Shown: positions 37,564 to 47,198, numbered from the stretch's first letter. The stretch: DNA of 64,000 bases from an uncultured Flavobacteriales bacterium (GCA_943788725.1 CALSRJ010000006.1:1-64000); one strand, 5' to 3'. Notes: generated from the sequence alone by a model not told the origin. Made by a program: numbers and translations.

Positions 37564-37627
37564 GAGCGCGATTGTGCAGAGGGATTTGGTGCGCTGGCGG
37601 TTCGGCTCCCTCTAGCGTGACGCACGA

Positions 37628-37657
37628 AAAAAGGCGACCCGAAGGGGCCGCCTTTTA
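37628..37657 (-). terminator. Terminator of the tRNA-Phe transcript
   Basis: Read on the minus strand, AAAAGGCGGCCCC-TTCG-GGGTCGCC-type stem followed by T6, immediately downstream of the tRNA 3' end. Confidence 0.75.
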
Positions 37658-37662
37658 ATGTG

Positions 37663-37735
37663 TGGTGCGGGAGGGAGTCGAACCCCCGACACATGGATTT
37701 TCAGTCCATTGCTCTACCAACTGAGCTACCGCACC
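37663..37735 (-). tRNA. tRNA-Phe (GAA)
   Basis: 73 bases on the minus strand. The acceptor stem GGTGCGG pairs with CCGCACC. D arm GCTCAGTTGGTAGAGC, anticodon loop CTGAAAA giving GAA (Phe), TpsiC arm GGGGGTTCGACTCCC. Discriminator A is present. The next bases are CA, so CCA is not encoded. Confidence 0.95.
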
Positions 37736-37826
37736 GTCGCTACTCTATTTCTCGTAGCTTCGTTCCTAAGAACAGGGCGGCAAAAGTAGGAATTTATCAA
37801 AATCAGCAACTTTTTTATCTGACAAT

Positions 37827-38558
37827 TTGAACCTAGTCATCGACATTGGAAACACACGTGCCAAATTGGGTCTGTTTGTTCAAGGCAAATTGCTTGAAAA
37901 TCGGGTTACAGAAATTGCGCACTTGGTCGATGAAATCAAATCGATTTTGCGTAAAAATACTGTCGCGAATATTGGTATTGCGAGCGTTGGTAATTCCCCA
38001 GACGATTGGGAGGCGCAGCTAGGAAACGACGTACACATTCTACGCATAGACCAGCTCACTCCGGCCCCCATAAAGTCCATGTACAAAACTCCTGAAACGC
38101 TCGGAATAGATCGGCTTTGCGCTGCTGTTGGGGCCTATCATCTGTTTCCCGAACGGAATATCCTGGTGATTGACATGGGCACGTGCATTACGTATGACCT
38201 CGTTGAACTGGGAGGCACGCACATCGGCGGTGGCATCTCGCCGGGTTATAAGATGCGCCTGGATGCAATGCATCAATTTACTGCGCGTTTACCCCAGGTG
38301 AACCCACCCCTTCTACCCCCTGCTTTGGGTGTCGACACCGATACCTCCATGGCCTTCGGGAGCTTCTTCGGAATTGTCGGTGAGATCAACGGTTGGATCC
38401 AGAAATTCAATGCTGAATATGCAAATCTTAAGGTAATATTAACAGGAGGTGACGCTTCCTCCTTTGAGCAACGCGTTGAAAATCCCATTTTTGCAGCCCC
38501 AAATTTAGTTTTGGAGGGAATCCATTCGATTCTCACATACAACACTCAACCTGAATGA
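37827..38558 (+). CDS. coaX: Type III pantothenate kinase
   Basis: 243 residues from a TTG start at 37827; the next in-frame Met is about 85 residues in and would remove the active site. It phosphorylates pantothenate in the first step of CoA synthesis. Motifs: LVIDIGNTRAKLGLF (phosphate loop), IDRLCAAVGAYH, VIDMGTCITYD with the catalytic Asp, and GGGISPGYKMR. Its ATGA overlap with the outer-membrane protein gene at 38555 begins a long co-oriented run through ppiD-like 45552. Confidence 0.95.
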   Translation: MNLVIDIGNTRAKLGLFVQGKLLENRVTEIAHLVDEIKSILRKNTVANIGIASVGNSPDDWEAQLGNDVHILRIDQLTPAPIKSMYKTPETLGIDRLCAAVGAYHLFPERNILVIDMGTCITYDLVELGGTHIGGGISPGYKMRLDAMHQFTARLPQVNPPLLPPALGVDTDTSMAFGSFFGIVGEINGWIQKFNAEYANLKVILTGGDASSFEQRVENPIFAAPNLVLEGIHSILTYNTQPE

Positions 38559-39892
38559 TTCGAGCGGTCCTTGTGATTTGTAGTTTATTCCTTGCGTCGA
38601 TTACCATCGGGCAAACGAATACCCTTTCCCCCTACTCGATCTATGGCATTGGAGATACTCCCTACAGTCCGCTTACGGCCCAGGCTGGGATGGCGCACAC
38701 TAATTTGGCCATCTTAAGCACGTACAACATCAACTTCACGAACCCAGCGAACGCGGCTTTCGTCTCCCGCCCTACCTTCAACTTCGACTTCAGGAATGAA
38801 CTCCTTTCGCTCAGTTCAAATGGCACAACCCAGACGAACAACTTGCTTTCTATTGAGAATTTCTCGTTCGCTTTTCCGCTGATCAACAATTCTCAGCGGA
38901 AACGCCGGGCTGCATTCGGATTTGGCCTTAAGCCATATTCACGTCAGGGCTACGACGTTGTCGCCTACGAGCAGCACCCGGAATTTGGCGTGGTTGAATA
39001 TCGTTTCATTGGCGAAGGAGGAATCAACAGTGCCTTTTTCGGAGCGGGATTTGACCTTCTTGCGGATTCCGGCCGGGTCAACACCTTGACCATCGGAGCC
39101 GTCGGTTCATATGTATTTGGATCCATTTTTCGCAATCGTATGACGATGGTAGATTCTACTTCCGCACTTGCAGGGTCAAATCTTTACCGAGAGGAGCAAA
39201 ATGAAATCAGCGCCGGAGACATGCGAGCTGGCATCCTCTATACACGAAGATTAGACTTTCAAAAAAGTGATGGAACCAAAGCCATTGGAAGCTTTTCGGT
39301 TGGTGGGTATTTTCAACCCTCTTTTGCGCTCAATACAAATTCTCAATCCTTTGCATTTACTTTCGACGGCAATGCTGACGCGCCTCGCCTGATCGACACC
39401 TTGGACTACGGTCGTTCTACGAACCCAACTGTTGCGCCGGCGAGTTTTGGTGTTGGCATCGGAATGACGTACGACAATAGAATCAATGCCGGTGTTGATG
39501 TCACTACGACACAGTGGTCAGCATTAGAAATCGATGGTGTAAATGCAGGCTTGAACGATGATTTAAGGATTTCTGGTGGTATTGAATACACCCCTGACCC
39601 AACCTCCTATAAACAAATGAGCAAGATCATCCGTTACCGAGCAGGGCTCAGTTATGAGCAGACGCGGCTGAACGTAAATGGGATTCAACCCTCCCGGATA
39701 GGTATAGCTGGCGGATTAGGCATTCCGGTCATCGCATCCCGGTCTAGCAGCATGTTGAACATTGGCATCGAATATGCAAGAAGAGGTAGCAGTGGTCTAC
39801 CCGTGGCAGAGAATTATTTGAATTTTCACATAGGACTAACGATAACACCGAACCAATTTGACCGTTGGTTCGCGAAACGCAAATACGACTGA
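38555..39892 (+). CDS. Outer membrane beta-barrel protein
   Basis: 445 residues. The signal peptide ends ASITIGQ and the mature part begins TNTLSPYSIYGIGD, a start seen in Bacteroidota outer-membrane proteins encoded next to coaX and lptC. The remainder alternates hydrophobic and polar residues with many Gly/Asn turns, as in FadL-like or PorV-like barrels. I do not see a specific signature for transport. It overlaps coaX by 4 bases and is followed 16 bases later by a TPR protein. Confidence 0.75.
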   Translation: MIRAVLVICSLFLASITIGQTNTLSPYSIYGIGDTPYSPLTAQAGMAHTNLAILSTYNINFTNPANAAFVSRPTFNFDFRNELLSLSSNGTTQTNNLLSIENFSFAFPLINNSQRKRRAAFGFGLKPYSRQGYDVVAYEQHPEFGVVEYRFIGEGGINSAFFGAGFDLLADSGRVNTLTIGAVGSYVFGSIFRNRMTMVDSTSALAGSNLYREEQNEISAGDMRAGILYTRRLDFQKSDGTKAIGSFSVGGYFQPSFALNTNSQSFAFTFDGNADAPRLIDTLDYGRSTNPTVAPASFGVGIGMTYDNRINAGVDVTTTQWSALEIDGVNAGLNDDLRISGGIEYTPDPTSYKQMSKIIRYRAGLSYEQTRLNVNGIQPSRIGIAGGLGIPVIASRSSSMLNIGIEYARRGSSGLPVAENYLNFHIGLTITPNQFDRWFAKRKYD

Positions 39893-39908
39893 TACTAAAT
39901 AGCGAGAT

Positions 39909-41240
39909 ATGAAACGAATTGTGATGAGTTTGGTAGTGATGGTTTTTATGGGTCAACTGGCAAACGCCCAGATCAGAACCTATACTACCAATGAAGAGGA
40001 CAGCATGAGCTGTGTACAGAACCTATCGCTGTACATCGAATATTTTAAGCAAGACAATTATGCTGATGCCCTCCCAGGGTGGAGAAAGGCCACATCGCTA
40101 TGTCCAAAATCTACTGAATCGCTTTGGATCAACGGAACCAAACTTTTTCAAGAATTAGCAGAAGAAGAAACGAATCCCGAAGCGAAGGAAAAATTGCTGG
40201 ACACCCTTTTTTGGATCTATGACCAGCGCATTGAACACTTCGGGCGAGCTGCTGGAAAAGAGGGCTACATCCTTGGTCGAAAAGGTTCCGATATGATTAA
40301 GTATCGCTCAAAGGATCCAAAAGGTGCTTTTGAGGTACTTCAGAAGAGCCTTGAATTGCAAGCGAATGAAATGGAAGCTGGCGCAAGTATCTATTTGTAC
40401 AAAGCCGCCTACGACATGTACAGAGCAGATTTGGCTGAAAAGGAAATGTTGTTTGATCTGTATGATCAGCTTGGTAGCGCGGTGGATTACAACATTGCCA
40501 ATCAGACCGATGCACGCATGATTTCTGCCTTTGAAACGGCGCTTGCCAACATCGATAAAATGGTAGGTTCGATTGCCAATTGCGAAGAACTCATCGCCAT
40601 CTTCGGTGCACAATATGAAGCCAACCCGAATGACATTGACCTGCTTCACAAAATCGTTAAGCTTTTGAGCAAGCAAGGTTGTGACGAGTCTGACCTTTAC
40701 CAAAAAGCTGCAGTAGGCATTCACAAAGCCAACCCAACTCCAGCTTCAGCGTACGACATCGCCATGAGCTTTTACAAAAAGAAGAATTACAGCGAAGCGC
40801 TTTCTTTCTATAAAGAGGCAGCCTCTGGCAGTCAAGACAGCGACTTGCAATTCAAATCCTACAAGTATGGTGCGAATTGTCTTTTACAACTTGGACAAGC
40901 CCAATCGGCCAAAGGGTATGCAATGAAAATGCTGAGCATCGATCCTAATTCAGGGGATGCTTACATGATCATCGGCAATGCTTATGTGCAGGGAAGAAAA
41001 GATTGTGGAGGCAATGAGTGCGAAGGACGGGCAGCTTATTGGGCGGCAGTAGACAAGTACGCCAAAGCAAAAAGTGTTGACCCGTCTGTGGCAGACGAAG
41101 CCCAGAAATTGATCAATTCATATTCGGCGCAATTCCCAAAGAAAGAAGATTGCTTCTTCCATGGTATCAATGAAGGCACGACGTATACTTTTGATTGCTG
41201 GATTGGCGAGACCACAACGGTCCGCACGCGAGACAATTGA
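39909..41240 (+). CDS. Secreted TPR-repeat protein
   Basis: 443 residues. Signal peptide MKRIVMSLVVMVFMGQLANA. The rest is helical repeat: units such as YAEALPGWRKAT-like, NYSEALSFYKEAASGS and AYMIIGNAYVQGRKDC show the TPR spacing, especially at about 270-400. The tail (CFFHGINEGTTYTF DCWIGE, with Cys residues) is not TPR. It probably acts as a periplasmic scaffold for envelope assembly. The next gene in the operon, lptC, starts just after its stop. Confidence 0.8.
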   Translation: MKRIVMSLVVMVFMGQLANAQIRTYTTNEEDSMSCVQNLSLYIEYFKQDNYADALPGWRKATSLCPKSTESLWINGTKLFQELAEEETNPEAKEKLLDTLFWIYDQRIEHFGRAAGKEGYILGRKGSDMIKYRSKDPKGAFEVLQKSLELQANEMEAGASIYLYKAAYDMYRADLAEKEMLFDLYDQLGSAVDYNIANQTDARMISAFETALANIDKMVGSIANCEELIAIFGAQYEANPNDIDLLHKIVKLLSKQGCDESDLYQKAAVGIHKANPTPASAYDIAMSFYKKKNYSEALSFYKEAASGSQDSDLQFKSYKYGANCLLQLGQAQSAKGYAMKMLSIDPNSGDAYMIIGNAYVQGRKDCGGNECEGRAAYWAAVDKYAKAKSVDPSVADEAQKLINSYSAQFPKKEDCFFHGINEGTTYTFDCWIGETTTVRTRDN

Positions 41241-41241
41241 T

Positions 41242-41835
41242 TTGAACGCCTTAACGTCATATAGAATTTTCATCCCGGTCATGGTTTTGGCCGGGATGTT
41301 TGTTTCTGGATGTGTCACCGATTTGGAGGAAGTAGAACGCGTCACAAGTTATGGAACCCTGCCCCTGCAGACCATCCGTGATTCGCGCATTACCTATACC
41401 GACTCTGGTAGAACGAGCTTTGTCATTGAAGCGGGCAAGATTGAGCGCTTCCCAAGCGAGGAAAGGCCTTGGGATGACTTTTCAGAGGGTGTCAAAGTCA
41501 CCTCTTACGACTATTTTGGCAATATTGAATCGGAGTTGACTTCGGAGCGAGCGACCAACTACACCGAGGAGAATATCATGATTGCAAAAGACAGCGTCAT
41601 CCTTAAGAACAAAGAGGGTAAAATGCTGAATACGGAGGAGCTTACTTGGGACGGAAATGATGGTAAAATCTACACTGACAAATTCGTGAAGATTACCACA
41701 TTGACGGAAATCCTCTACGGAGACGGACTCGAAGCTGAGGAAGACTTTTCTTCTTACGAGATCAAAAATATCAAAGGTCGAATCTCGATCGATACAGAAG
41801 AAGATTCGACCCAAACGGAATCACTTTTAGAATAA
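41242..41835 (+). CDS. lptC: LPS export protein LptC
   Basis: About 197 residues. The TTG at 41242 follows the upstream stop by one base and is preferred; an ATG at 41281 is possible. The N-terminus is a short hydrophobic segment with a lipobox-like FVSGC, so it is probably membrane-anchored. The body matches LptC beta-jellyroll repeats that carry lipopolysaccharide from the inner-membrane LptBFG complex to LptA (YDYFGNIESELTSERATNY, LNTEELTWDGNDGKIYTDKF). An apparent longer frame back to 41161 merely overlaps the TPR gene. Confidence 0.85.
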   Translation: MNALTSYRIFIPVMVLAGMFVSGCVTDLEEVERVTSYGTLPLQTIRDSRITYTDSGRTSFVIEAGKIERFPSEERPWDDFSEGVKVTSYDYFGNIESELTSERATNYTEENIMIAKDSVILKNKEGKMLNTEELTWDGNDGKIYTDKFVKITTLTEILYGDGLEAEEDFSSYEIKNIKGRISIDTEEDSTQTESLLE

Positions 41836-41840
41836 CCTGC

Positions 41841-42044
41841 ATGCAGAAGTACAATATCATCATGGAAAGGTTTTGGCTGGTCGTAGCGATCGGCACCTTC
41901 ATCTTTGCCGTATACCAACTTGGTAAATTCGGTCTCGCCGCATCCGGCATTTCATTCATCATGGCCATAGTGGCAGGTTCTCTTTTCTATCTTCGTTATT
42001 ATATGAGAAAGAGACATGAGCGCGAACAAGACAAGGAATCTTAA
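41841..42044 (+). CDS. Small two-helix membrane protein
   Basis: 67 residues starting 5 bases after lptC. There are two hydrophobic helices (FWLVVAIGTFIFAVYQL and FIMAIVAGSLFYLRYY) and a highly charged C-terminus (RKRHEREQDKE). No enzyme motif is visible. The tight spacing inside the lptC-CNNM operon and the conventional start support a real gene. Its role is unknown. Confidence 0.75.
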   Translation: MQKYNIIMERFWLVVAIGTFIFAVYQLGKFGLAASGISFIMAIVAGSLFYLRYYMRKRHEREQDKES

Positions 42045-42067
42045 GCGCTGACCGTTAGAGCACACCT

Positions 42068-43366
42068 ATGGACGACTCGTCTTTTTTATTGATCCTCACC
42101 TCCCTCCTGGCTTCTGTGGTGCTATCTGCCTTTTTCAGCGGAATGGAAATTGCGTTTGTTTCATCGAATAAGCTGAAAATCGAACTCGATAAAAAACTCG
42201 GAGTATTCCCCGCAAAGGTTTACAGCTACTTCCTCCACCATCAATCGAAGTTCATCTCAACGCTTCTCTTGGGCAACAACATTGCCCTGGTTGTCTACGG
42301 TATCTTCATGGCCAAGGTCTTAGAAAGCCCGATCCGATTATCGCTTTCCTTTGTTCCCCAGGGAACTACGCTCGAAGGCCTTGTTCTCTTGGTCCAGACC
42401 ATTGTGTCCACCTTGATCATTCTCATTTTCGCGGAGTTCTTGCCCAAGGTGCTCTTCCGCATCAACCCCAACCGCAAGCTAGAGGTATTCTTAGTCCCTG
42501 TGATCTTGATCTGCGCCCCTCTCTTCGGCGTTGTGTGGCTGGTCTTCATTCTGGCCTCGTACGTCATGAAGCTCTTCTCTGTCCATTTCGAAGAGAGCGA
42601 GTATTCCTTTGGCCGCGTAGACCTAGACCATTACGTGAAGGAAGCGACGAGCTTTGGCAACGAAGAGTCTGAAATGGAAAACGAGTTGCAGATCTTCCAG
42701 AATGCACTCGATTTTTCAAACATCAAAGCGCGGGAATGCATGGTTCCACGCAACGAAATCCAGGCCTTGTCGTTCGATGATTCCGTAGAAGCCCTGCGCA
42801 AGAAATTTGTAGAAACCGGTCTTTCCAAAATTCTGATTTATAAGGAAAACATTGACAACGTGATTGGCTACGTTCATTCGTTCGAGCTGTTCAATAAACC
42901 GGAAGCCATCAAGAATGTATTGCGACCCTTGGCCATCATACCGGAGACTACTACGGCAGACAAGGTTCTCAAGATCTTGATTGAACAAAAAAAGCACGTG
43001 GCCCTGGTCGTCGATGAATACGGAGGCACTTCCGGCATGCTCACCTTGGAGGACATTGTAGAAGAAATTTTTGGAGAGATTGAAGATGAGCACGACTCTG
43101 AAGCCTTGAAGGAAGAAAAGCTAGACGATGGATCCTTTCTTTTCAGCGCTCGGTTAGAAATCGACTATCTGAATGAAGAATACGAACTAAACTTCCCGGA
43201 AGACGATGATTATGAGACGCTTGCGGGATTGGTGATCCATGAACACGAGGACCTTCCCGAGGTCGGAGAGACCATTGAAATCACCGATTACATCATCGAG
43301 ATTACCCAAGTCAGCGAGAATAAGATTGAGGAAGTGCATGTACGTCCCTCAGAAAGTGGAAATTAG
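42068..43366 (+). CDS. CNNM/CorC family transporter-like protein with CBS domains
   Basis: 432 residues. DUF21/CNNM membrane domain about 1-190 (SAFFSGMEIAFVSSNKLKIE is the family opening), two CBS domains about 205-335 (RECMVPRNEIQAL; VDEYGGTSGMLTLEDIVEEI, the classic signature), and a C-terminal CorC/HlyC transporter-associated domain to 432. Members are implicated in Mg/Co homeostasis, and in Bacteroidota GldE belongs here. This gene lies between lptC and a PpiD/SurA-like protein and does not sit with other gld genes, so gldE is not assigned. Confidence 0.9.
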   Translation: MDDSSFLLILTSLLASVVLSAFFSGMEIAFVSSNKLKIELDKKLGVFPAKVYSYFLHHQSKFISTLLLGNNIALVVYGIFMAKVLESPIRLSLSFVPQGTTLEGLVLLVQTIVSTLIILIFAEFLPKVLFRINPNRKLEVFLVPVILICAPLFGVVWLVFILASYVMKLFSVHFEESEYSFGRVDLDHYVKEATSFGNEESEMENELQIFQNALDFSNIKARECMVPRNEIQALSFDDSVEALRKKFVETGLSKILIYKENIDNVIGYVHSFELFNKPEAIKNVLRPLAIIPETTTADKVLKILIEQKKHVALVVDEYGGTSGMLTLEDIVEEIFGEIEDEHDSEALKEEKLDDGSFLFSARLEIDYLNEEYELNFPEDDDYETLAGLVIHEHEDLPEVGETIEITDYIIEITQVSENKIEEVHVRPSESGN

Positions 43367-43425
43367 AGACTATAATTTCATTTCAAGCTGTATTTTCGCG
43401 ACCCATTTGTAAAAGCTAGAATTTC

Positions 43426-45552
43426 ATGGCAGCTATTGGAACTATTAGAAAGCAATCAGGATTATTGATCGTCCTCATCGGTATGGCGATGTTGCTATTC
43501 CTCCTAGGAGATCTCTTCAGCGGAGGACCAAACATCTTTACCCAACAAGAACAGGTGGTCGGTACGATCGCTGGGGATGAGATATCCATGCAGGATTATG
43601 AATTGCAAGTGCAAGAAGCTATTGAAGCTCAGTTTGGAGTGGAAGGTGCTACAGAGCAGGCCAAGCAGTCCATCCGCGAGCGAATCTGGGAAGGTATGAT
43701 CCGCGAGCGAGTATTAGAGACGCAGCTTAATCAGCTTGGTTTATCTGTTTCAGCAGACGAGATTTTGGATCAGGTGCGCAACACCACGCCTGGGAGTGTG
43801 CTCTATCAATACTTCACCGATCAGCAAACAGGTCAGATCATCGAGCAATTCCGTGATCCGAGAACTGGAGGTTTGAATTCAGACCGGGTACTTCAGGCAA
43901 TCAACAACCTCATCAACAGTGAGAACTCAAGAGATTGGCTTCCGATAGAGCGTGCAATTCAGCAAGACATCGCGACTACTAAGTACACTGCGTTGCTCAG
44001 CAAAGGCATGCTTGCTACAAGCATCGAAGCACGACAAATTTCAAAAGAGAAAACTGGTCAAGCGACGTTTTCATATGTCCTGAAGGAATTTGCCCCTATG
44101 AACGGCGAGGAGTACGAGCCTAGCGATGATGATCTCAAAGCCTATTTCGCAAAGCACAAGCACGAAGATCGTTTCAAGGTAGAGGATGAAGTCCGCTCCC
44201 TAAAAATAGCCGTGTTGGATGTGATTCCAACGCCGGAAGACATCATGGCCATTCAGGATGAGCTCAAGGATTTACGTCCAGAGTTCGAAGCAGATTCTAA
44301 CGATACTGCCTTTGTAGCGGAAAATGCAGAAGGCCTAACACGTCAGTTGATTGCGTACAAATCATTGAATGACGTTAATCAAGCGCTAGTAGATACACTG
44401 CCGAAGGCTGCTATCGGAACCGTTTTCGGTCCAATCAATGAAGGAGGCAGACTCAAGCTACACAAGTTGATCGGCATTAAGAACTCACCCGATTCTGTTC
44501 GTGCTAGCCACATTTTGATCGCTGTTCAGAACGGAGACACAACGCAGATCAACAATGCGAAAACCCTGTTGGATTCAATTCGCACGGTGGCTGAAGCAAA
44601 TGGAAACTTTGACGCGCTCGCCACTGAATTTTCTGAAGACCCAGGATCCGCTGTTAAAGGAGGTGATCTGGATTGGTTCACCCGAGGAAGAATGGTAGCT
44701 CCCTTTGAAAAGGCTTGTTTCTCGGGAAAGACGGGTGACATGGTCATCATTGAGTCTCAATTTGGCGTGCACTTGATCCACATCACGGACCAAACAAAGT
44801 ACAAGCCACAATACCTTCTTGCAACCGTTGATCGCATCATCGAACCTTCCAAGGAGACATCGGATGAAATGTACAACCAAGCAAGTCGCTTCAGTCTTGA
44901 GCACAAAACAATTGAATCCTTTGAGTCGCCTACTGGAGACATCCGCATCGAGCCCATCGAAGGTCTTCGCATGGTGGATGAGAACGTAGGACCGATCAAC
45001 AACGCACGAGACATTGTACGATGGGCTTTTGAAGCTGAGGTAGGTGATGTTTCGGCTCCTTTTGAGAATGACCGGTTCTTTGTTGTCGCTCTTTTGACAC
45101 ATGTTTCGGAAGCTGGCGTCATGAGCTTTGAAGATGCCAAGCGCCTCATATACGCTGAAGTGGCGAATGAGCGAAAAGCTAGAATGATCATAGAAGAGAT
45201 GGGGGATTTCTCCACCTTGGAGCAAGCAGCTAATGCACTTGAAACAGAAGTAAAAACTGCAAACAACGTCAACTTCGCCCAAGGATCCCTTCCGGGTGGT
45301 CTTGGCCGTGAGATGAAAGTTATGGGGTACGCATTCAGCTTACCTGAAGGACAGGTTTCACAGCCAATCCATGGTACGCGCGGGGTGTTTGTGATTCAGG
45401 TGAAGTCACGCACAAGTCCAGAGGCAGAGGCCGACTTGAGCAACATCAAACGGACAGAGTCTAGCAACATGGCCTCTCGCGTCAATTCTCAGGTTTACAA
45501 CGCCTTGAAGAAAGATGCAGGCGTCAAAGACCAGCGCGCTAAGTACTATTAA
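43426..45552 (+). CDS. PpiD/SurA-like peptidyl-prolyl isomerase
   Basis: 708 residues. An N-terminal membrane anchor (LLIVLIGMAMLLFLLGDLF) precedes a SurA_N-like chaperone region (VGTIAGDEISMQDYELQVQE). A parvulin rotamase core lies at about 350-470 (VRASHILIAVQNGDT ... GGDLDWFTRGRMVAPFEKA ... FGVHLIHI). A second PPIase-like region follows. PpiD-type proteins help fold proteins emerging from Sec at the inner-membrane periplasmic face. The gene ends the coaX-lptC run and is followed by a convergent gene. Confidence 0.9.
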   Translation: MAAIGTIRKQSGLLIVLIGMAMLLFLLGDLFSGGPNIFTQQEQVVGTIAGDEISMQDYELQVQEAIEAQFGVEGATEQAKQSIRERIWEGMIRERVLETQLNQLGLSVSADEILDQVRNTTPGSVLYQYFTDQQTGQIIEQFRDPRTGGLNSDRVLQAINNLINSENSRDWLPIERAIQQDIATTKYTALLSKGMLATSIEARQISKEKTGQATFSYVLKEFAPMNGEEYEPSDDDLKAYFAKHKHEDRFKVEDEVRSLKIAVLDVIPTPEDIMAIQDELKDLRPEFEADSNDTAFVAENAEGLTRQLIAYKSLNDVNQALVDTLPKAAIGTVFGPINEGGRLKLHKLIGIKNSPDSVRASHILIAVQNGDTTQINNAKTLLDSIRTVAEANGNFDALATEFSEDPGSAVKGGDLDWFTRGRMVAPFEKACFSGKTGDMVIIESQFGVHLIHITDQTKYKPQYLLATVDRIIEPSKETSDEMYNQASRFSLEHKTIESFESPTGDIRIEPIEGLRMVDENVGPINNARDIVRWAFEAEVGDVSAPFENDRFFVVALLTHVSEAGVMSFEDAKRLIYAEVANERKARMIIEEMGDFSTLEQAANALETEVKTANNVNFAQGSLPGGLGREMKVMGYAFSLPEGQVSQPIHGTRGVFVIQVKSRTSPEAEADLSNIKRTESSNMASRVNSQVYNALKKDAGVKDQRAKYY

Positions 45553-45613
45553 TCGGACCATCTTACGTAAGGACGCATCCTTGATTCAGGTCCATTTGAC
45601 GTCCTAGGAGCGC

Positions 45614-46378
45614 TTAGGTATTTCCCAAGAAATCCTTCACGGCAGCGACGAATTCATTGGGCTTTTCTGCGTGCAGCCAATGTCCAACGCCATCAATGGT
45701 CATAAGATAGGAATGCGGGAATAGGACCTTTATATCCGCCCAATCCTCATCCAGGATGTAGTCGGATCGGCCTCCTCGTAGAAACAACGTTTCTCCTTCA
45801 AAATCCATTTCATCGATGGCTTGTCCAACGCGTTCAATATTGGCTTCCAACCCATCCAGGTTAAAGCGCCATGCAAATGACTTCCGATCCGGGTGGTAGA
45901 GGCTCTTCATCAGGAATTGTCGCACGCCGGGTTCGGCAATGTGAGGTAGCATATAAGCCTCCGCATCGGAGCGTTTTTCGAGCTGGCTCAGCTGCACCGC
46001 GCGCAGGCCGTCAAAGATTTTTTGATGATGCACCGGATAGTATTTCGGAGCAATATCTGCTACGATCAATTTGCGCAGGCGCTCCGGGAAATGCTGCGCC
46101 AGGGCCATGGCCACCTTTCCTCCCATGGAGTGCCCCAATACGTGCGCAGTTGGGATACCAAGGTCGTCCATCAGCGCCAACACATCCTCAACCATACTAT
46201 CGTAGTCGTGCAGGTCGCTGTGTGGTGAGTGGCCATGATTTCTCAGATCCACGATGATTACGTCGTAGGCATCTGAAAGCAGCTTTCCAGGTCCTTGCCA
46301 GTTGTCGAGCATTCCTAAAAGACCGTGCAGAACAATCAAGGGTTCGCCTTCTCCAAATCGCTTAAAATTCAGTTTCAT
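45614..46378 (-). CDS. Alpha/beta hydrolase (YbfF-like esterase)
   Basis: 254 residues, a complete alpha/beta hydrolase. The oxyanion strand reads LIVLHGLLGMLDNWQ, the nucleophile elbow GHSMGGKVA has Ser at about 84, and the late His sits in GVGHWLHAEKP. The pattern of VDLRNHGHSPHSD before it is typical of YbfF/PNPase-adjacent esterases with acyl-CoA or ester substrates; the substrate is unknown. The ATG overlaps the pdxJ stop (ATGA), forming a two-gene operon. Confidence 0.9.
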   Translation of the reverse strand: MKLNFKRFGEGEPLIVLHGLLGMLDNWQGPGKLLSDAYDVIIVDLRNHGHSPHSDLHDYDSMVEDVLALMDDLGIPTAHVLGHSMGGKVAMALAQHFPERLRKLIVADIAPKYYPVHHQKIFDGLRAVQLSQLEKRSDAEAYMLPHIAEPGVRQFLMKSLYHPDRKSFAWRFNLDGLEANIERVGQAIDEMDFEGETLFLRGGRSDYILDEDWADIKVLFPHSYLMTIDGVGHWLHAEKPNEFVAAVKDFLGNT

Positions 46379-47088
46379 ACCAGTTTAGACAAATACATCT
46401 GCACCGTGTTCTCCAAGCCGAAATACAGCGCATCTGAGATCAGCGCATGGCCGATGGAGACTTCGTCGAGTGGCAGAACCTGTTGTTTGAAGTAGTGCAG
46501 GTTTTCAAGGCTGAGGTCATGGCCCGCATTGACGCCGAGACCAATGGCGGCGGCATGCTTAGCCGCAGTAGCAAAGGGTTGTACTGCCACTGCAGGATCA
46601 TTAGGGAAGCCGAGGGCGTAGGGTTTTGTGTACAGCTCAATGCGATCGCTCCCCACCGACTTCGCTCCATCGATCATCCGTAGATCGGTCTCTACAAAAA
46701 TGGAGGTGCGGATACCGTATGAGCCCAATTCTTCCAACACTTCTGAAAGGAAAGCTCCGTGCTGCAGGGTATTCCAACCCGCATTACTGGTAATGGCGTC
46801 CGGTGGATCAGGGACCAACGTAGCTTGCGTTGGTCTCGCTTCGATGACGAGGTCGAGCCAATCTCTGCTGGGGTAGCCCTCGATGTTAAACTCAGTCTTT
46901 ACGACAGCCTTGAGGTTCTTGACATCGTCGTAGGTGATGTGCCGTTCATCGGGCCGCGGGTGAACGGTGATGCCCTGCGCTCCGTAGGATTCGATGCGTT
47001 GTGCGGCCAGTAATACATCTGGTACACTTCCACCTCTGGCGTTGCGCAGGGTGGCGATCTTATTGATGTTGACGCTGAGTTTGGTCAT
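46375..47088 (-). CDS. pdxJ: Pyridoxine 5'-phosphate synthase
   Basis: 237 residues. It condenses 3-amino-2-oxopropyl phosphate with 1-deoxyxylulose 5-phosphate to form pyridoxine 5'-phosphate (vitamin B6). The TIM-barrel motifs are intact: LSVNINKIATLRNARGG, ITVHPRPDERHI with catalytic residues, the phosphate site GLGVNAGHDLSLEN and EVSIGHALISDAL. Complete. It is coupled to the alpha/beta hydrolase gene. A TACATTTG box lies 4 bases before its ATG. Confidence 0.95.
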   Translation of the reverse strand: MTKLSVNINKIATLRNARGGSVPDVLLAAQRIESYGAQGITVHPRPDERHITYDDVKNLKAVVKTEFNIEGYPSRDWLDLVIEARPTQATLVPDPPDAITSNAGWNTLQHGAFLSEVLEELGSYGIRTSIFVETDLRMIDGAKSVGSDRIELYTKPYALGFPNDPAVAVQPFATAAKHAAAIGLGVNAGHDLSLENLHYFKQQVLPLDEVSIGHALISDALYFGLENTVQMYLSKLV

Positions 47089-47092
47089 GGGA

Positions 47093-47100
47093 CAAATGTA
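47093..47100 (-). promoter_or_regulatory. -7 box of pdxJ
   Basis: TACATTTG on the minus strand ending 4 bases before the ATG at 47088, again predicting a leaderless or near-leaderless message. Confidence 0.55.
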
Positions 47101-47198
47101 GGTTTCGAGGCGTCGGGACAGACGTCTTGTTCTATAGAAAATCAGTCTTTGTCTATATCCATTGCCTCTTTAGCACAGTACACATCTGGTGGATGCGC

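Noticed and set aside
44575-45282. 235-residue minus-strand frame under ppiD-like gene
   Set aside because: The plus strand is a clear PPIase with intact motifs. The antisense frame has no signals.
45560-45613. Weak AAGGA-CGCA-TCCTT hairpin between convergent genes
   Set aside because: Five-base stem with no T-run. Not enough to call a terminator.
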